Positions 8,060 through 15,349 of a stretch of 35,307 nt of DNA are shown here, piece after piece. A model generated the notes under the pieces. It saw only the letters and a list, made by a program, of their open reading frames with translations. It was not told where the DNA came from and searched no databases. Origin of the DNA: Prevotella sp. (GTDB lineage Bacteria; Bacteroidota; Bacteroidia; Bacteroidales; Bacteroidaceae); the NCBI GenBank assembly GCA_016291595.1, contig JAEEXN010000003.1, positions 1-35,307 of the forward strand, in the 5' to 3' direction. A program made the translations under genes and the position numbers. The number at the start of each line of letters is the position of its first letter. Positions within the stretch are counted from its first letter, which is position 1.

Positions 8060-9610
8060 ATGAAGAAAACAACTATATGGATTATAGCAACGGTAATGGG
8101 CTTCTCTTTTTTGGCTCTGCTCTTCCTTCAGCTGAAATACATCGAGGAGATGGTTCAGATGAAGAAAGAACAGTTTGACGAGTCGGTAAAGAGTGCACTC
8201 TACCGTGTATCACGAAATCTGGAACTAAATGAAACGCGCCGTTACTTAGAAAAGGATGTCAACGAGACAGAGCGAAGAGCTTATAAGAAAGACTCGGTGA
8301 GTAGTGATTTGAACGGGACAATCCAGCATGCACATCAATATGCGGTAGCTGGTAAAGATGGTACGATTTATTCATCCTTCGAGTTGAAGACCATCACAAC
8401 CAAACCTGCATCGATCCCAAAGGCAATGATTCTTCATAGTGATAAAAACACCATCTCAGAGGCCTCTAAGTCGATGCAGGAGAAAGTGAAGAACCGGTAT
8501 ATCTATGAGAAGGCTTTGTTAGAGGAAGTTATTTACTCTATTCTTTATACTGCCTCTGAAAAGCCTCTGAAAGAGCGTATTAACTTCAAACTGCTCGACT
8601 CGGACTTGAAGGTGGAACTGTCAAGTCGTGGTATAGATATTCCATACCATTTTACGGTGTCTGCCCAAGACGGACGCGAGGTATATCGCTGTCCTGAGTA
8701 TTCTAGTAAAGGTGAGAAATACATGTATCAGCAGGTGTTGTTCCCTAACGATCAGGCTGCTAAAATGGGCGTTGTGCGGATACACTTTCCCGACATGAGC
8801 AGTTACTTGTTCTCAGGAATTCGGTTCATGATACCGAGTGTGATCTTCACTTTAGTGCTGCTGGTCACCTTCGTAATTACCCTAATACTCGTTTTTAGGC
8901 AAAAGAAGTTATCGGAGATTAAGAACGACTTTATCAACAACATGACACATGAACTGAAGACCCCGATTGCCAGTATATCATTGGCAGCACAGATGCTCAA
9001 CGATGAAAGCGTGACCAAGAGTCCGTCGATGATGAACCATTTAGGAACTGTAATCAACGATGAGTCGAAACGTCTTCGTTTCCTTGTGGAGAAGGTGTTA
9101 CAGATGTCAATGTTCGACCGCAAAAAGGCCGTCTTTAAAAAGAAAGAGCTCGATTTGAATGAAATGTTGGAGAGCATAGCAAGCACGTTCTCGTTGCGCG
9201 TAGAACATACAGGTGGAAAGATTTATACGGAGATTGAGGCAGTCGACTCTGCTTTGTATGTCGATGAGGTACATTTCCAGAATGCCATTACCAATCTGAT
9301 GGACAATGCGGTAAAGTACCGTAAGGCTGATAAACCGCTTGACATTTACATCAGAACATGGAACGACGACGAGCATCTTTACTTCAGCATCCGCGATACG
9401 GGTATGGGTATAAAGAAAGATAACCTGAAGAAGATTTTCGACAAGTTTTATCGCGTTCACACCGGTAACCGCCATGATGCCAAGGGTTTCGGCCTAGGAC
9501 TGGCTTATGTGAAGAAAATCATTGACCTTCACGATGGCGAGATTAAGGTGGAAAGTGATTATGGAAAAGGAACAAAATTTACTGTCAAGCTGCCAGTAAT
9601 CAAGAGTTAA
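8060..9610 (+). CDS. rprX: Sensor histidine kinase RprX
   Basis: The 516-residue kinase has a transmembrane segment at about 5-24 and a sensor domain at about 25-252 facing the periplasm. A second membrane segment lies at about 253-280. The HisKA domain carries the phosphoacceptor His297 in FINNMTHELKTP. The HATPase domain has N box NAITNLMDNAVKY, G1 RDTGMGI and G2 FGLGLAYVKK. Length, topology and the partner 37 nt downstream match RprX of Bacteroides fragilis, first found through effects on membrane permeability and tetracycline resistance. The signal it senses is not evident from the sequence. It should phosphorylate the next gene's product. Confidence 0.88.
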   Translation: MKKTTIWIIATVMGFSFLALLFLQLKYIEEMVQMKKEQFDESVKSALYRVSRNLELNETRRYLEKDVNETERRAYKKDSVSSDLNGTIQHAHQYAVAGKDGTIYSSFELKTITTKPASIPKAMILHSDKNTISEASKSMQEKVKNRYIYEKALLEEVIYSILYTASEKPLKERINFKLLDSDLKVELSSRGIDIPYHFTVSAQDGREVYRCPEYSSKGEKYMYQQVLFPNDQAAKMGVVRIHFPDMSSYLFSGIRFMIPSVIFTLVLLVTFVITLILVFRQKKLSEIKNDFINNMTHELKTPIASISLAAQMLNDESVTKSPSMMNHLGTVINDESKRLRFLVEKVLQMSMFDRKKAVFKKKELDLNEMLESIASTFSLRVEHTGGKIYTEIEAVDSALYVDEVHFQNAITNLMDNAVKYRKADKPLDIYIRTWNDDEHLYFSIRDTGMGIKKDNLKKIFDKFYRVHTGNRHDAKGFGLGLAYVKKIIDLHDGEIKVESDYGKGTKFTVKLPVIKS

Positions 9611-9647
9611 GGATTATTCATTTATTAACAATTAAATATTTTTGACG

Positions 9648-10346
9648 ATGGAAGACAAACTGAAAATTCTGTTGTGCGAGGACGATGAGAACCTCGGCAT
9701 GTTGCTCCGTGAGTATTTACAGGCTAAGGGCTTTGTTGCTGAGCTCTGTCCCGATGGCGAGGCTGGCTATAAAGCTTTTCTCAAGAGCAAGTTTGACATT
9801 TGTGTGCTCGACGTGATGATGCCTAAGAAAGATGGATTCACTCTGGCACAGGAGATTCGTCAGGCTAATGCAGAGATTCCTATTATCTTCTTGACTGCCA
9901 AGACTTTGAAAGAGGATATTCTGGAAGGATTCAAGATCGGTGCTGACGACTATATTACCAAACCCTTCTCGATGGAGGAACTTGTGTTCCGTATTGAGGC
10001 TATCCTGCGTCGCGTACGTGGAAAGAAAAACAAGGAGAGCAGTGTCTATCAGATTGGCCGTTTCACTTTTGACACCCAGAAGCAGTTACTGACTATAGGT
10101 GAGAAACAGACAAAACTGACCACCAAAGAGAACGAGCTTCTCGCTCTGCTCTGTAGCCATGCTAATGAGATTCTTCAGCGTGACTTTGCATTGAAGACCA
10201 TCTGGATTGATGACAACTACTTCAATGCTCGTTCGATGGATGTCTATATAACCAAGTTGCGCAAACACCTGAAAGATGATGAGCAGATAGAGATTATTAA
10301 TATCCATGGTAAGGGATACAAACTCATCACTCCGGAGGTTGACTAA
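9648..10346 (+). CDS. rprY: Response regulator RprY (OmpR family)
   Basis: The 232-residue regulator has a receiver domain (acidic pocket EDD at 11-13, phosphoacceptor Asp55 in VLDVMMP, Thr in FLTAKT, Lys in TKPFS). An OmpR/PhoB winged-helix DNA-binding domain follows, ending near residue 230 with INIHGKGYKL. The sequence is very close to what I recall of RprY of Bacteroides, including ADDYITKPFSMEELVF and IWIDDNYFNARSMDVY. I chose the ATG at 9648 over a TTG two codons upstream because RprY homologues start MEDKLK or similar. It is transcribed with rprX. Confidence 0.9.
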   Translation: MEDKLKILLCEDDENLGMLLREYLQAKGFVAELCPDGEAGYKAFLKSKFDICVLDVMMPKKDGFTLAQEIRQANAEIPIIFLTAKTLKEDILEGFKIGADDYITKPFSMEELVFRIEAILRRVRGKKNKESSVYQIGRFTFDTQKQLLTIGEKQTKLTTKENELLALLCSHANEILQRDFALKTIWIDDNYFNARSMDVYITKLRKHLKDDEQIEIINIHGKGYKLITPEVD

Positions 10347-10370
10347 TACTTTTCTCCAACTGTAGAAGTG

Positions 10371-10562
10371 ATGGTTAGCTTTCTAAAAGCGCATTTGAAA
10401 GAGACAGGAATGGCACTGGTTATCACCGGTGCCATCCTCTTGATAGTGGGAGGATTAACAGGAATGACTTTTGTAAACTGGTTGTTGTTTGTTCCAATTG
10501 TTATCATTGTTTTGGGCGTATTCCTGTTTGTTTTTGGCATGAAAAGGGCCGATAAGTATTAA
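10371..10562 (+). CDS. Small two-helix membrane protein
   Basis: This 63-residue protein has two hydrophobic segments (about 15-32 and 37-57) separated by a short turn (GMTF), and a basic tail ending KRADKY. I do not recognise a family. It starts 24 nt after the rprY stop, on the same strand, so it may be co-transcribed with the two-component system and could be a regulated or accessory membrane protein. A GTG one codon upstream is a possible alternative start. The coding call rests on clean membrane topology and an otherwise empty 300-base gap. Confidence 0.6.
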   Translation: MVSFLKAHLKETGMALVITGAILLIVGGLTGMTFVNWLLFVPIVIIVLGVFLFVFGMKRADKY

Positions 10563-10622
10563 AAACAGTTAAAGTCTAAAGCAATTGTCGATAGTCGATA
10601 TCCGTTTCTCAATTAATATTTG

Positions 10623-10630
10623 TACCTTTG
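10623..10630 (+). promoter_or_regulatory. -7 element before rpsF
   Basis: TACCTTTG is a perfect -7 consensus 47 nt before the rpsF start. No TTG is found at the expected -33 distance. Confidence 0.5.
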
Positions 10631-10677
10631 CACCCGCTTTTTAGCACAATATTAATTATTTATCAATTTTAAACAGT

Positions 10678-11022
10678 ATGAATCAATACGAAACCGTTTT
10701 CATTTTGACTCCCGTTTTGTCTGATGAACAGATGAAGGAAACGGTCGCTAAATTCACTAATCTGCTGAAGAATAATGGTGCAGAGATTCTGAATGAAGAG
10801 ACCTGGGGACTGAAGAAGATGGCTTATGCTATTCAGAAGAAATCTACAGGTTTCTACTGCCTGCTAGAGTTCAAGGCTGAGCCATCAGTAATCAAGACTC
10901 TTGAGACTGGCTACCGCCGTGAAGAGAGAGTAATCCGCTACATGACAGTTAAACTTGACAAGTTCGCCGCTGCTTACGCTGAGAAGCGCCGTGCAAAGCT
11001 TGGTAAAAAAGAGGAGGCTTAA
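10678..11022 (+). CDS. rpsF: Ribosomal protein bS6
   Basis: The 114-residue protein starts [16 protein letters not shown] and has the compact S6 fold, with the [23 protein letters not shown] stretch in the middle and a basic C-terminal tail. bS6 binds bS18 on the platform of the 30S subunit. It is the first gene of rpsF-rpsR-rplI, the standard bacterial order. Its start has no Shine-Dalgarno sequence, in contrast to the two genes that follow. Confidence 0.97.
   Translation: MNQYETVFILTPVLSDEQMKETVAKFTNLLKNNGAEILNEETWGLKKMAYAIQKKSTGFYCLLEFKAEPSVIKTLETGYRREERVIRYMTVKLDKFAAAYAEKRRAKLGKKEEA
11011..11017 (+). promoter_or_regulatory. Perfect Shine-Dalgarno for rpsR
   Basis: GAGGAGG lies 8 nt before the rpsR ATG, within the last codons of rpsF (Glu-Glu-Ala). 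Such strong sites are rare in Bacteroidetes, whose ribosomes occlude the anti-Shine-Dalgarno end of 16S rRNA. The glutamate codons could also explain it. Confidence 0.7.
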
Positions 11023-11025
11023 ACT

Positions 11026-11292
11026 ATGGCAGAACAGAGTGAAATTCGTTATTTGACAGCTCCTTCTATCGATACAAAGAAGAAGAAGTATTGCCGTTTC
11101 AAGAAAAGTGGCATCAAATACATCGACTACAAAGATCCTGAGTTCCTGAAGAAGTTCCTGAACGAGCAAGGTAAGATTCTTCCTCGCCGTATCACTGGCA
11201 CATCTCTGAAGTATCAGCGTCGCGTGGCTCAGGCCGTGAAGCGTGCCCGCCAGATTGCACTGCTGCCTTACGTAACCGATTTGATGAAGTAA
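11026..11292 (+). CDS. rpsR: Ribosomal protein bS18
   Basis: The 88-residue protein has the S18 core [18 protein letters not shown] and [18 protein letters not shown], followed by [21 protein letters not shown]. It forms a heterodimer with bS6 on the 30S platform. In Bacteroidetes ribosomes bS18 is part of the pocket, with bS21 and bS6, that hides the anti-Shine-Dalgarno sequence. That makes the strong Shine-Dalgarno directly upstream noteworthy. The ATG at 11026 is 3 nt after the rpsF stop. Confidence 0.97.
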   Translation: MAEQSEIRYLTAPSIDTKKKKYCRFKKSGIKYIDYKDPEFLKKFLNEQGKILPRRITGTSLKYQRRVAQAVKRARQIALLPYVTDLMK

Positions 11293-11294
11293 AA

Positions 11295-11303
11295 TAAGGA
11301 GGA
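11295..11303 (+). promoter_or_regulatory. Perfect Shine-Dalgarno for rplI
   Basis: TAAGGAGGA lies 8 nt before the rplI ATG, in the 18-nt gap after rpsR. It is not coding, so codon use does not explain it. Confidence 0.8.
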
Positions 11304-11310
11304 CGCAAGA

Positions 11311-11829
11311 ATGGAAATTATTTTGAAAGAAGATGTTATCGGTCTGGGTTATAAGAACGATATCGTAAACGTTAAGGCTGGTTATGGCCGTAACTATCTA
11401 ATTCCTCAGGGAAAGGGTGTTATAGCTTCTGCATCAGCAAAGAAAGTTCTCGCAGAGAATCTTCGTCAGCAGGCTCACAAATTGGCCGCTCTGAAAGCTG
11501 CTGCAGAGGACAAGGCAAAGGCTCTTGAGGGTGTTGCACTTGAGATTGCTGCTAAGGTGAGCAGCACAGGTCAGCTCTATGGTTCGGTGAATGCTGCTAC
11601 AGTTGCTGCCGAGCTTGCCAAGAAGGGTATCGAGGTTGACCGTAAGATTATTACTATGCGTGATGCTAAGCAGATTGGCGACTATGAGGCTACTGTTCAC
11701 TTCCATAAGGAGGTTGAGGTAAAGGTTCCTGTGAAGGTTGTTGCTGAGAATGCTGAGCCTGTTGCTGTTGAGGAGACTCCCGTTGAGGCCCCCGTTGTTG
11801 AGGAAGAGGAAGTACCTGCAGAGGCATAA
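11311..11829 (+). CDS. rplI: Ribosomal protein bL9
   Basis: The 172-residue protein begins with the L9 N-terminal domain (MEIILKEDVIGLGYKNDIVNVKAGYGRNYLIP), followed by the long connecting helix and the C-terminal domain to about residue 147. An acidic tail rich in Glu, Pro and Val (about 148-172) extends it beyond the usual ~150 residues. Such low-complexity tails occur in some Bacteroidetes bL9 proteins, and no function is evident. It is the last gene of the operon and is followed by a terminator. Confidence 0.96.
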   Translation: MEIILKEDVIGLGYKNDIVNVKAGYGRNYLIPQGKGVIASASAKKVLAENLRQQAHKLAALKAAAEDKAKALEGVALEIAAKVSSTGQLYGSVNAATVAAELAKKGIEVDRKIITMRDAKQIGDYEATVHFHKEVEVKVPVKVVAENAEPVAVEETPVEAPVVEEEEVPAEA

Positions 11830-11879
11830 AATATTGAGATTATTTTCTCACTGTAAAGCAGTTAATAATAAGCAGGAGT

Positions 11880-11912
11880 CCCGGTTGTCATTAATGACAA
11901 TCGGGATTTTTT
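11880..11912 (+). terminator. Terminator of rpsF-rpsR-rplI
   Basis: CCCGGTTGTCATT pairs with AATGACAATCGGG (13 bp including one G-U), followed by ATTTTTT. It lies 50 nt after the rplI stop. Confidence 0.9.
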
Positions 11913-11975
11913 GTCACCTAAACATTCTGCATTAATTCATCAATAATCATTAATTTCATTTTATGGACTAACTAT

Positions 11976-12007
11976 TGTACAACAAAAATAACTGGATTTG
12001 TTGTACA
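11976..12007. repeat. Perfect 11-bp inverted repeat upstream of fabD
   Basis: TGTACAACAAA (11976-11986) and TTTGTTGTACA (11997-12007) are perfect inverted repeats with a 10-bp spacer. The element sits in the 313-base gap between rplI and fabD, about 70 bp upstream of the fabD -33 element. The rest of the gap holds the terminator on the left, the promoter on the right and otherwise featureless AT-rich DNA. The spacing fits a dimeric repressor or activator site; no T-run follows, so it is not a terminator. Confidence 0.55.
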
Positions 12008-12075
12008 TAAAGGTATAAGGAGGAACAGTCATCTGTCTTGAAGAGGGAAAGATAAAAGAAAACCAATTATTCATT

Positions 12076-12105
12076 TTGCATTTCCCCCGTTTTTTCGTAC
12101 CTTTG
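12076..12105 (+). promoter_or_regulatory. Consensus promoter of fabD
   Basis: TTG at 12076-12078, a 19-bp spacer and TACCTTTG at 12098-12105 form a textbook Bacteroidetes promoter. Its leader is about 30 nt. Confidence 0.85.
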
Positions 12106-12142
12106 CACCGCTTTATAATATAAGTAGTATAAAATAGGAATA

Positions 12143-13048
12143 ATGATGAAAGCATTTGTATTTCCCGGACAGGGCGCACAGTTTGTAGGTATGGGTAAAG
12201 ACCTTTACGACAGTAATGAGCAGGCAAAGGAACTTTTTGAGAAAGCAAACGAGATTCTAGGATACAGAATCACGGATATTATGTTTGCTGGTACTGACGA
12301 AGAGTTGAAACAGACGAAGGTTACGCAACCGGCAGTATTCCTGCATAGCGTAATTTCTGCACTGTTTGAAACTCATACTGAGAATCCTGAGGAGAATCGT
12401 CCGCGTATGGTCGCAGGTCACTCACTTGGTGAGTTCTCTGCTCTGACAGTTGCTGGGGCACTTTCGTTTGAGGACGGTTTACGTCTGGTTTATGCTCGTG
12501 CTATGGCTATGCAGAAAGCTTGTGAGATGGCTCCTTCGACAATGGCTGCCATCATTGGACTGCCAGATGAGAAGGTAGAAGAGATATGCGCTGGGATTAA
12601 CAAGGATGGCTATGTGGTGATTCCTGCCAATTATAACAATCCTGGTCAACTTGTGATCTCTGGTAATATAGAGGCTATTCAAGAGGCATGTGAGAAACTG
12701 AAGGCTGCTGGTGCCAAGCGTGCTCTTCCGCTAAAGGTTGGTGGAGCTTTCCATTCTCCGCTGATGCAACCGGCTAAGGATGAGCTGCAGGCTGCTATTG
12801 AGAAGACTGAGGTTATGGCTCCGATATGCCCAGTGTATCAGAATGTTGACGGCAAACCTCATACAGATCCCGTTGAAATTAAGGCTAATCTGATAGCCCA
12901 ACTCACGAGCCCAGTTCGTTGGACTCAGTGTGTTCAGAATATGATTGCCGATGGTGCTGACGACTTTACTGAGTGCGGACCAGGTAAGGCATTGCAAGGA
13001 ATGATTGCAAAGATTGACCGAAGTGTGAATGTTCACGGTGTGATTTAA
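12143..13048 (+). CDS. fabD: Malonyl-CoA:ACP transacylase FabD
   Basis: The 301-residue enzyme has the N-terminal motif FPGQGAQFVGMG, the nucleophile Ser94 in GHSLGEFSAL, and the histidine motif GGAFHSPLM near residue 200. It ends with the GPGKALQGM motif. It moves malonyl groups from CoA to acyl carrier protein to start fatty acid elongation. The length is typical. Two adjacent ATG codons (12143 and 12146) are both possible starts; homologues usually begin with a single Met-Lys. No other fab genes are adjacent, so it is a single-gene transcript between its own promoter and terminator. Confidence 0.96.
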   Translation: MMKAFVFPGQGAQFVGMGKDLYDSNEQAKELFEKANEILGYRITDIMFAGTDEELKQTKVTQPAVFLHSVISALFETHTENPEENRPRMVAGHSLGEFSALTVAGALSFEDGLRLVYARAMAMQKACEMAPSTMAAIIGLPDEKVEEICAGINKDGYVVIPANYNNPGQLVISGNIEAIQEACEKLKAAGAKRALPLKVGGAFHSPLMQPAKDELQAAIEKTEVMAPICPVYQNVDGKPHTDPVEIKANLIAQLTSPVRWTQCVQNMIADGADDFTECGPGKALQGMIAKIDRSVNVHGVI

Positions 13049-13053
13049 TTATC

Positions 13054-13096
13054 AAGCACGGATTAAAAGGATTTTCCTGTATAATTCGTGCTTTTT
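13054..13096 (+). terminator. Terminator after fabD
   Basis: AAGCACGGATTA pairs with TAATTCGTGCTT (one G-U pair) around an AT-rich loop, followed by a run of T, ending 18 nt before the next start codon. Confidence 0.75.
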
Positions 13097-13113
13097 ATTT
13101 TCAATATAATACT

Positions 13114-14793
13114 ATGAAGCAAGAGAAAATCATCATTTATCAGGTTTTTACCCGTTTGTTTGGCAACCAGAACACGACGCGTAAGAAGAATGGTACATGT
13201 GCGGAGAATGGTTGTGGAAAGATGAACGATTTTGACGAGAAGACGCTTCGTAGTATCAAGTCCATGGGTTTTACGCATATTTGGTATACTGGAATCATCC
13301 GGCATGCCACTGTGACCGATTATACCCATTACGGAATCCCAGGCCAGAATGCTGAAGTGGTTAAGGGCAAGGCTGGATCTCCATATGCCATTACTGATTA
13401 TTACGATGTTGATCCAGATTTGGCAGTAAATGTCGAACGGCGCATGCAAGAGTTCGAAGATTTGATAGAGCGTACGCATAGGGCTGGAATGAAAGTGATA
13501 ATAGACTTTGTCCCAAACCATGTCGCCCGACAGTACAAGAGCATCTGTAAACCTGAAGGTATTAAAGATTTAGGTGAGACAGATGATGTCAACATGCATT
13601 TCTCAATCCGCAATAACTTTTATTATTGCTGGGGCAAACCGTTAGATCTCTCTGCGATTCAAGTATCAGACTCCAATTCTCAGGGTCAGTTATACGAAGA
13701 GGTTCCGGCAAAGGCTACGGGCAATGACTATTTTGGTAACCGCCCAGGCAGGAACGACTGGTATGAGACAGTCAAGTTGAACTATGGCATTGACTATTGT
13801 GATGCGGGTGGACGCTCGGAGCACTTCGATCCTATTCCTAACACATGGGGTAAGATGACCGACATCCTGTTGTTCTGGGCACATAAAGGTGTTGATGGTT
13901 TCCGATGCGATATGGCGGAGATGGTTCCTGCTGCTTTTTGGACTTGGGCCACTGACAAAGTGAAGTATCGTTATCCGGAAAAGATTTTTATCGGAGAGGT
14001 GTACGATCCCAATCAATATCGCAACTATCTAAATGCAGGTTTTGACTATTTGTATGATAAGGTAGGCATGTATGATTGTGTCCGTGACGTGATTTGCGGG
14101 CGTAGGTGGGCAGGAGATATCACGGCCCAGTGGCAGGCCACTGATGATATACGCGCCCATATGCTATATTTCTTGGAGAACCATGACGAGCAACGTATTG
14201 CCAGCGATTTCTTTGCTGGTGACGCATGGAAGGCTATTCCGGGCTTGATGGTCTGCGTGTTGTTAAGGAACAATCCATTCATGTGCTATGCTGGTCAGGA
14301 ACTTGGAGAGCAAGGTATGGATGAAGAAGGCTTTAGCGGCAAGGACGGTCGTACGACGATTTTCGATTATTGGTCGGTAAACTCGTCGATTCATGGCTAC
14401 TATCAGCGTAGGAAACTGACAAAGAACGAGAGGAGTCTGATGGCTGTATATCAGAAGATTCTCATGCTGGCTAATACAGAGAAAGCTATACGCGAAGGTG
14501 AGTGTTACGACTTAATGTATGTTAATCAGCATCTTGCGTATCAGCAGTTTGCTTTTCTCCGTAAGGAAGAAGACGATTTGATTCTGGTATTAGTGAACTT
14601 CTCTGGCGAGTCGGCAGAGTGCGACGTGACTATCCCGCGCCATGCATTTGAGTATTTACACATTCCTCAGACAGAGGCAACAGCCATAGATTTAATGACT
14701 GATGATACGATGGGAATCGTTTTGTGTCCTGATTCTTCTCTGCATGTAGCTGTTGCGCCTTATACAGGTAGGATTTACAAAATTAAAGTATAA
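13114..14793 (+). CDS. GH13 alpha-amylase family enzyme, cytoplasmic
   Basis: The 559-residue glycoside hydrolase has all four GH13 regions: DFVPNH (131-136), DGFRCDMAE with nucleophile Asp266, IGEVYD with acid/base Glu295, and FLENHDEQR with Asp358. There is no signal peptide, so it acts in the cytoplasm on alpha-glucans or maltodextrins. A C-terminal beta domain follows from about residue 450. No susC/susD genes are near, so it is not part of a surface starch-utilisation locus here. The exact activity (amylase, maltogenic enzyme or related) cannot be set from motifs alone. The start has only the fabD terminator upstream and no good -33/-7 pair, so read-through from fabD is possible. Confidence 0.9.
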   Translation: MKQEKIIIYQVFTRLFGNQNTTRKKNGTCAENGCGKMNDFDEKTLRSIKSMGFTHIWYTGIIRHATVTDYTHYGIPGQNAEVVKGKAGSPYAITDYYDVDPDLAVNVERRMQEFEDLIERTHRAGMKVIIDFVPNHVARQYKSICKPEGIKDLGETDDVNMHFSIRNNFYYCWGKPLDLSAIQVSDSNSQGQLYEEVPAKATGNDYFGNRPGRNDWYETVKLNYGIDYCDAGGRSEHFDPIPNTWGKMTDILLFWAHKGVDGFRCDMAEMVPAAFWTWATDKVKYRYPEKIFIGEVYDPNQYRNYLNAGFDYLYDKVGMYDCVRDVICGRRWAGDITAQWQATDDIRAHMLYFLENHDEQRIASDFFAGDAWKAIPGLMVCVLLRNNPFMCYAGQELGEQGMDEEGFSGKDGRTTIFDYWSVNSSIHGYYQRRKLTKNERSLMAVYQKILMLANTEKAIREGECYDLMYVNQHLAYQQFAFLRKEEDDLILVLVNFSGESAECDVTIPRHAFEYLHIPQTEATAIDLMTDDTMGIVLCPDSSLHVAVAPYTGRIYKIKV

Positions 14794-14800
14794 AAGAAAA

Positions 14801-15307
14801 ATGGCAGAAGATTACATCCTGAACGACCACAACAAAGAAGAATTTCCACCAGCTCATACGGCGGAGCATTTGTTGAATCAGCTGATGGTACGCATGTTTG
14901 GCTGTGAGCGTTCCAATAATGCACACATTGAGCGCAAGAAGAGTAAGATAAGCTATATTCTTGACCACAAGCCTGACAGGAAAGAAGAGAGGGCGATAGA
15001 GCGTGGAATGAACGAGCTGATAGAACAGGATCTGCCGGTAACATTCCAATATGTCACCCGTGCAGAACTTGAAGGTCTTATCATGGAAGCTGATCCTGAC
15101 TCTCCCGATGCGAAGTTGGTGCTTGACCGTTTGCCTGATGATGCGTCTGAGACTATCCGCCTGGTGCGTATCGGTGACTATGATGTATGTCCATGCATAG
15201 GTAAGCATGTGCGGAGTACTAGTCAGATTGGCCGGTTCGAACTCCTTGGCACCAATTGGGACAACGACAAAATGTCGTTCAGAGTACGTTATAAGGTAGT
15301 GCAATAA
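14801..15307 (+). CDS. AlaX-like tRNA trans-editing domain protein
   Basis: The 168-residue protein matches the second additional domain of threonyl/alanyl-tRNA synthetases. It has the zinc-ligand motif HxxxH (His19, His23 in HTAEH) and the CxxxH motif (Cys132, His136 in CIGKH). Free-standing members such as AlaX hydrolyse serine or glycine mischarged on tRNA-Ala. I chose ATG 14801 because an upstream in-frame ATG at 14753 lies inside the amylase gene and would add 16 residues with no homology. It lies 7 nt after the amylase stop, so the two are probably co-transcribed. The specificity for Ala versus Thr tRNA is not resolved. Confidence 0.85.
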   Translation: MAEDYILNDHNKEEFPPAHTAEHLLNQLMVRMFGCERSNNAHIERKKSKISYILDHKPDRKEERAIERGMNELIEQDLPVTFQYVTRAELEGLIMEADPDSPDAKLVLDRLPDDASETIRLVRIGDYDVCPCIGKHVRSTSQIGRFELLGTNWDNDKMSFRVRYKVVQ

Positions 15308-15316
15308 GTAAGCAAT

Positions 15317-15349
15317 AAAAAAGCCGCCCTACTGATGGGCGGCTTTTTT
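15317..15349. terminator. Bidirectional terminator between convergent genes
   Basis: GCCGCCC and GGGCGGC form a GC-rich stem with a 7-nt loop, flanked by six A on the left and six T on the right, so it works on both strands. It touches the stop codon of the RNase G gene. Confidence 0.95.

Noticed and set aside
12016..12024. AAGGAGGAA Shine-Dalgarno-like motif upstream of fabD
   Set aside because: No start codon lies at a usable distance and it lies upstream of the fabD promoter, so it probably does not serve a gene.
14753..14800. Upstream ATG extending the AlaX-like protein by 16 residues
   Set aside because: The extension lies inside the amylase gene in another frame and has no family similarity; the ATG at 14801 fits the family N-terminus.
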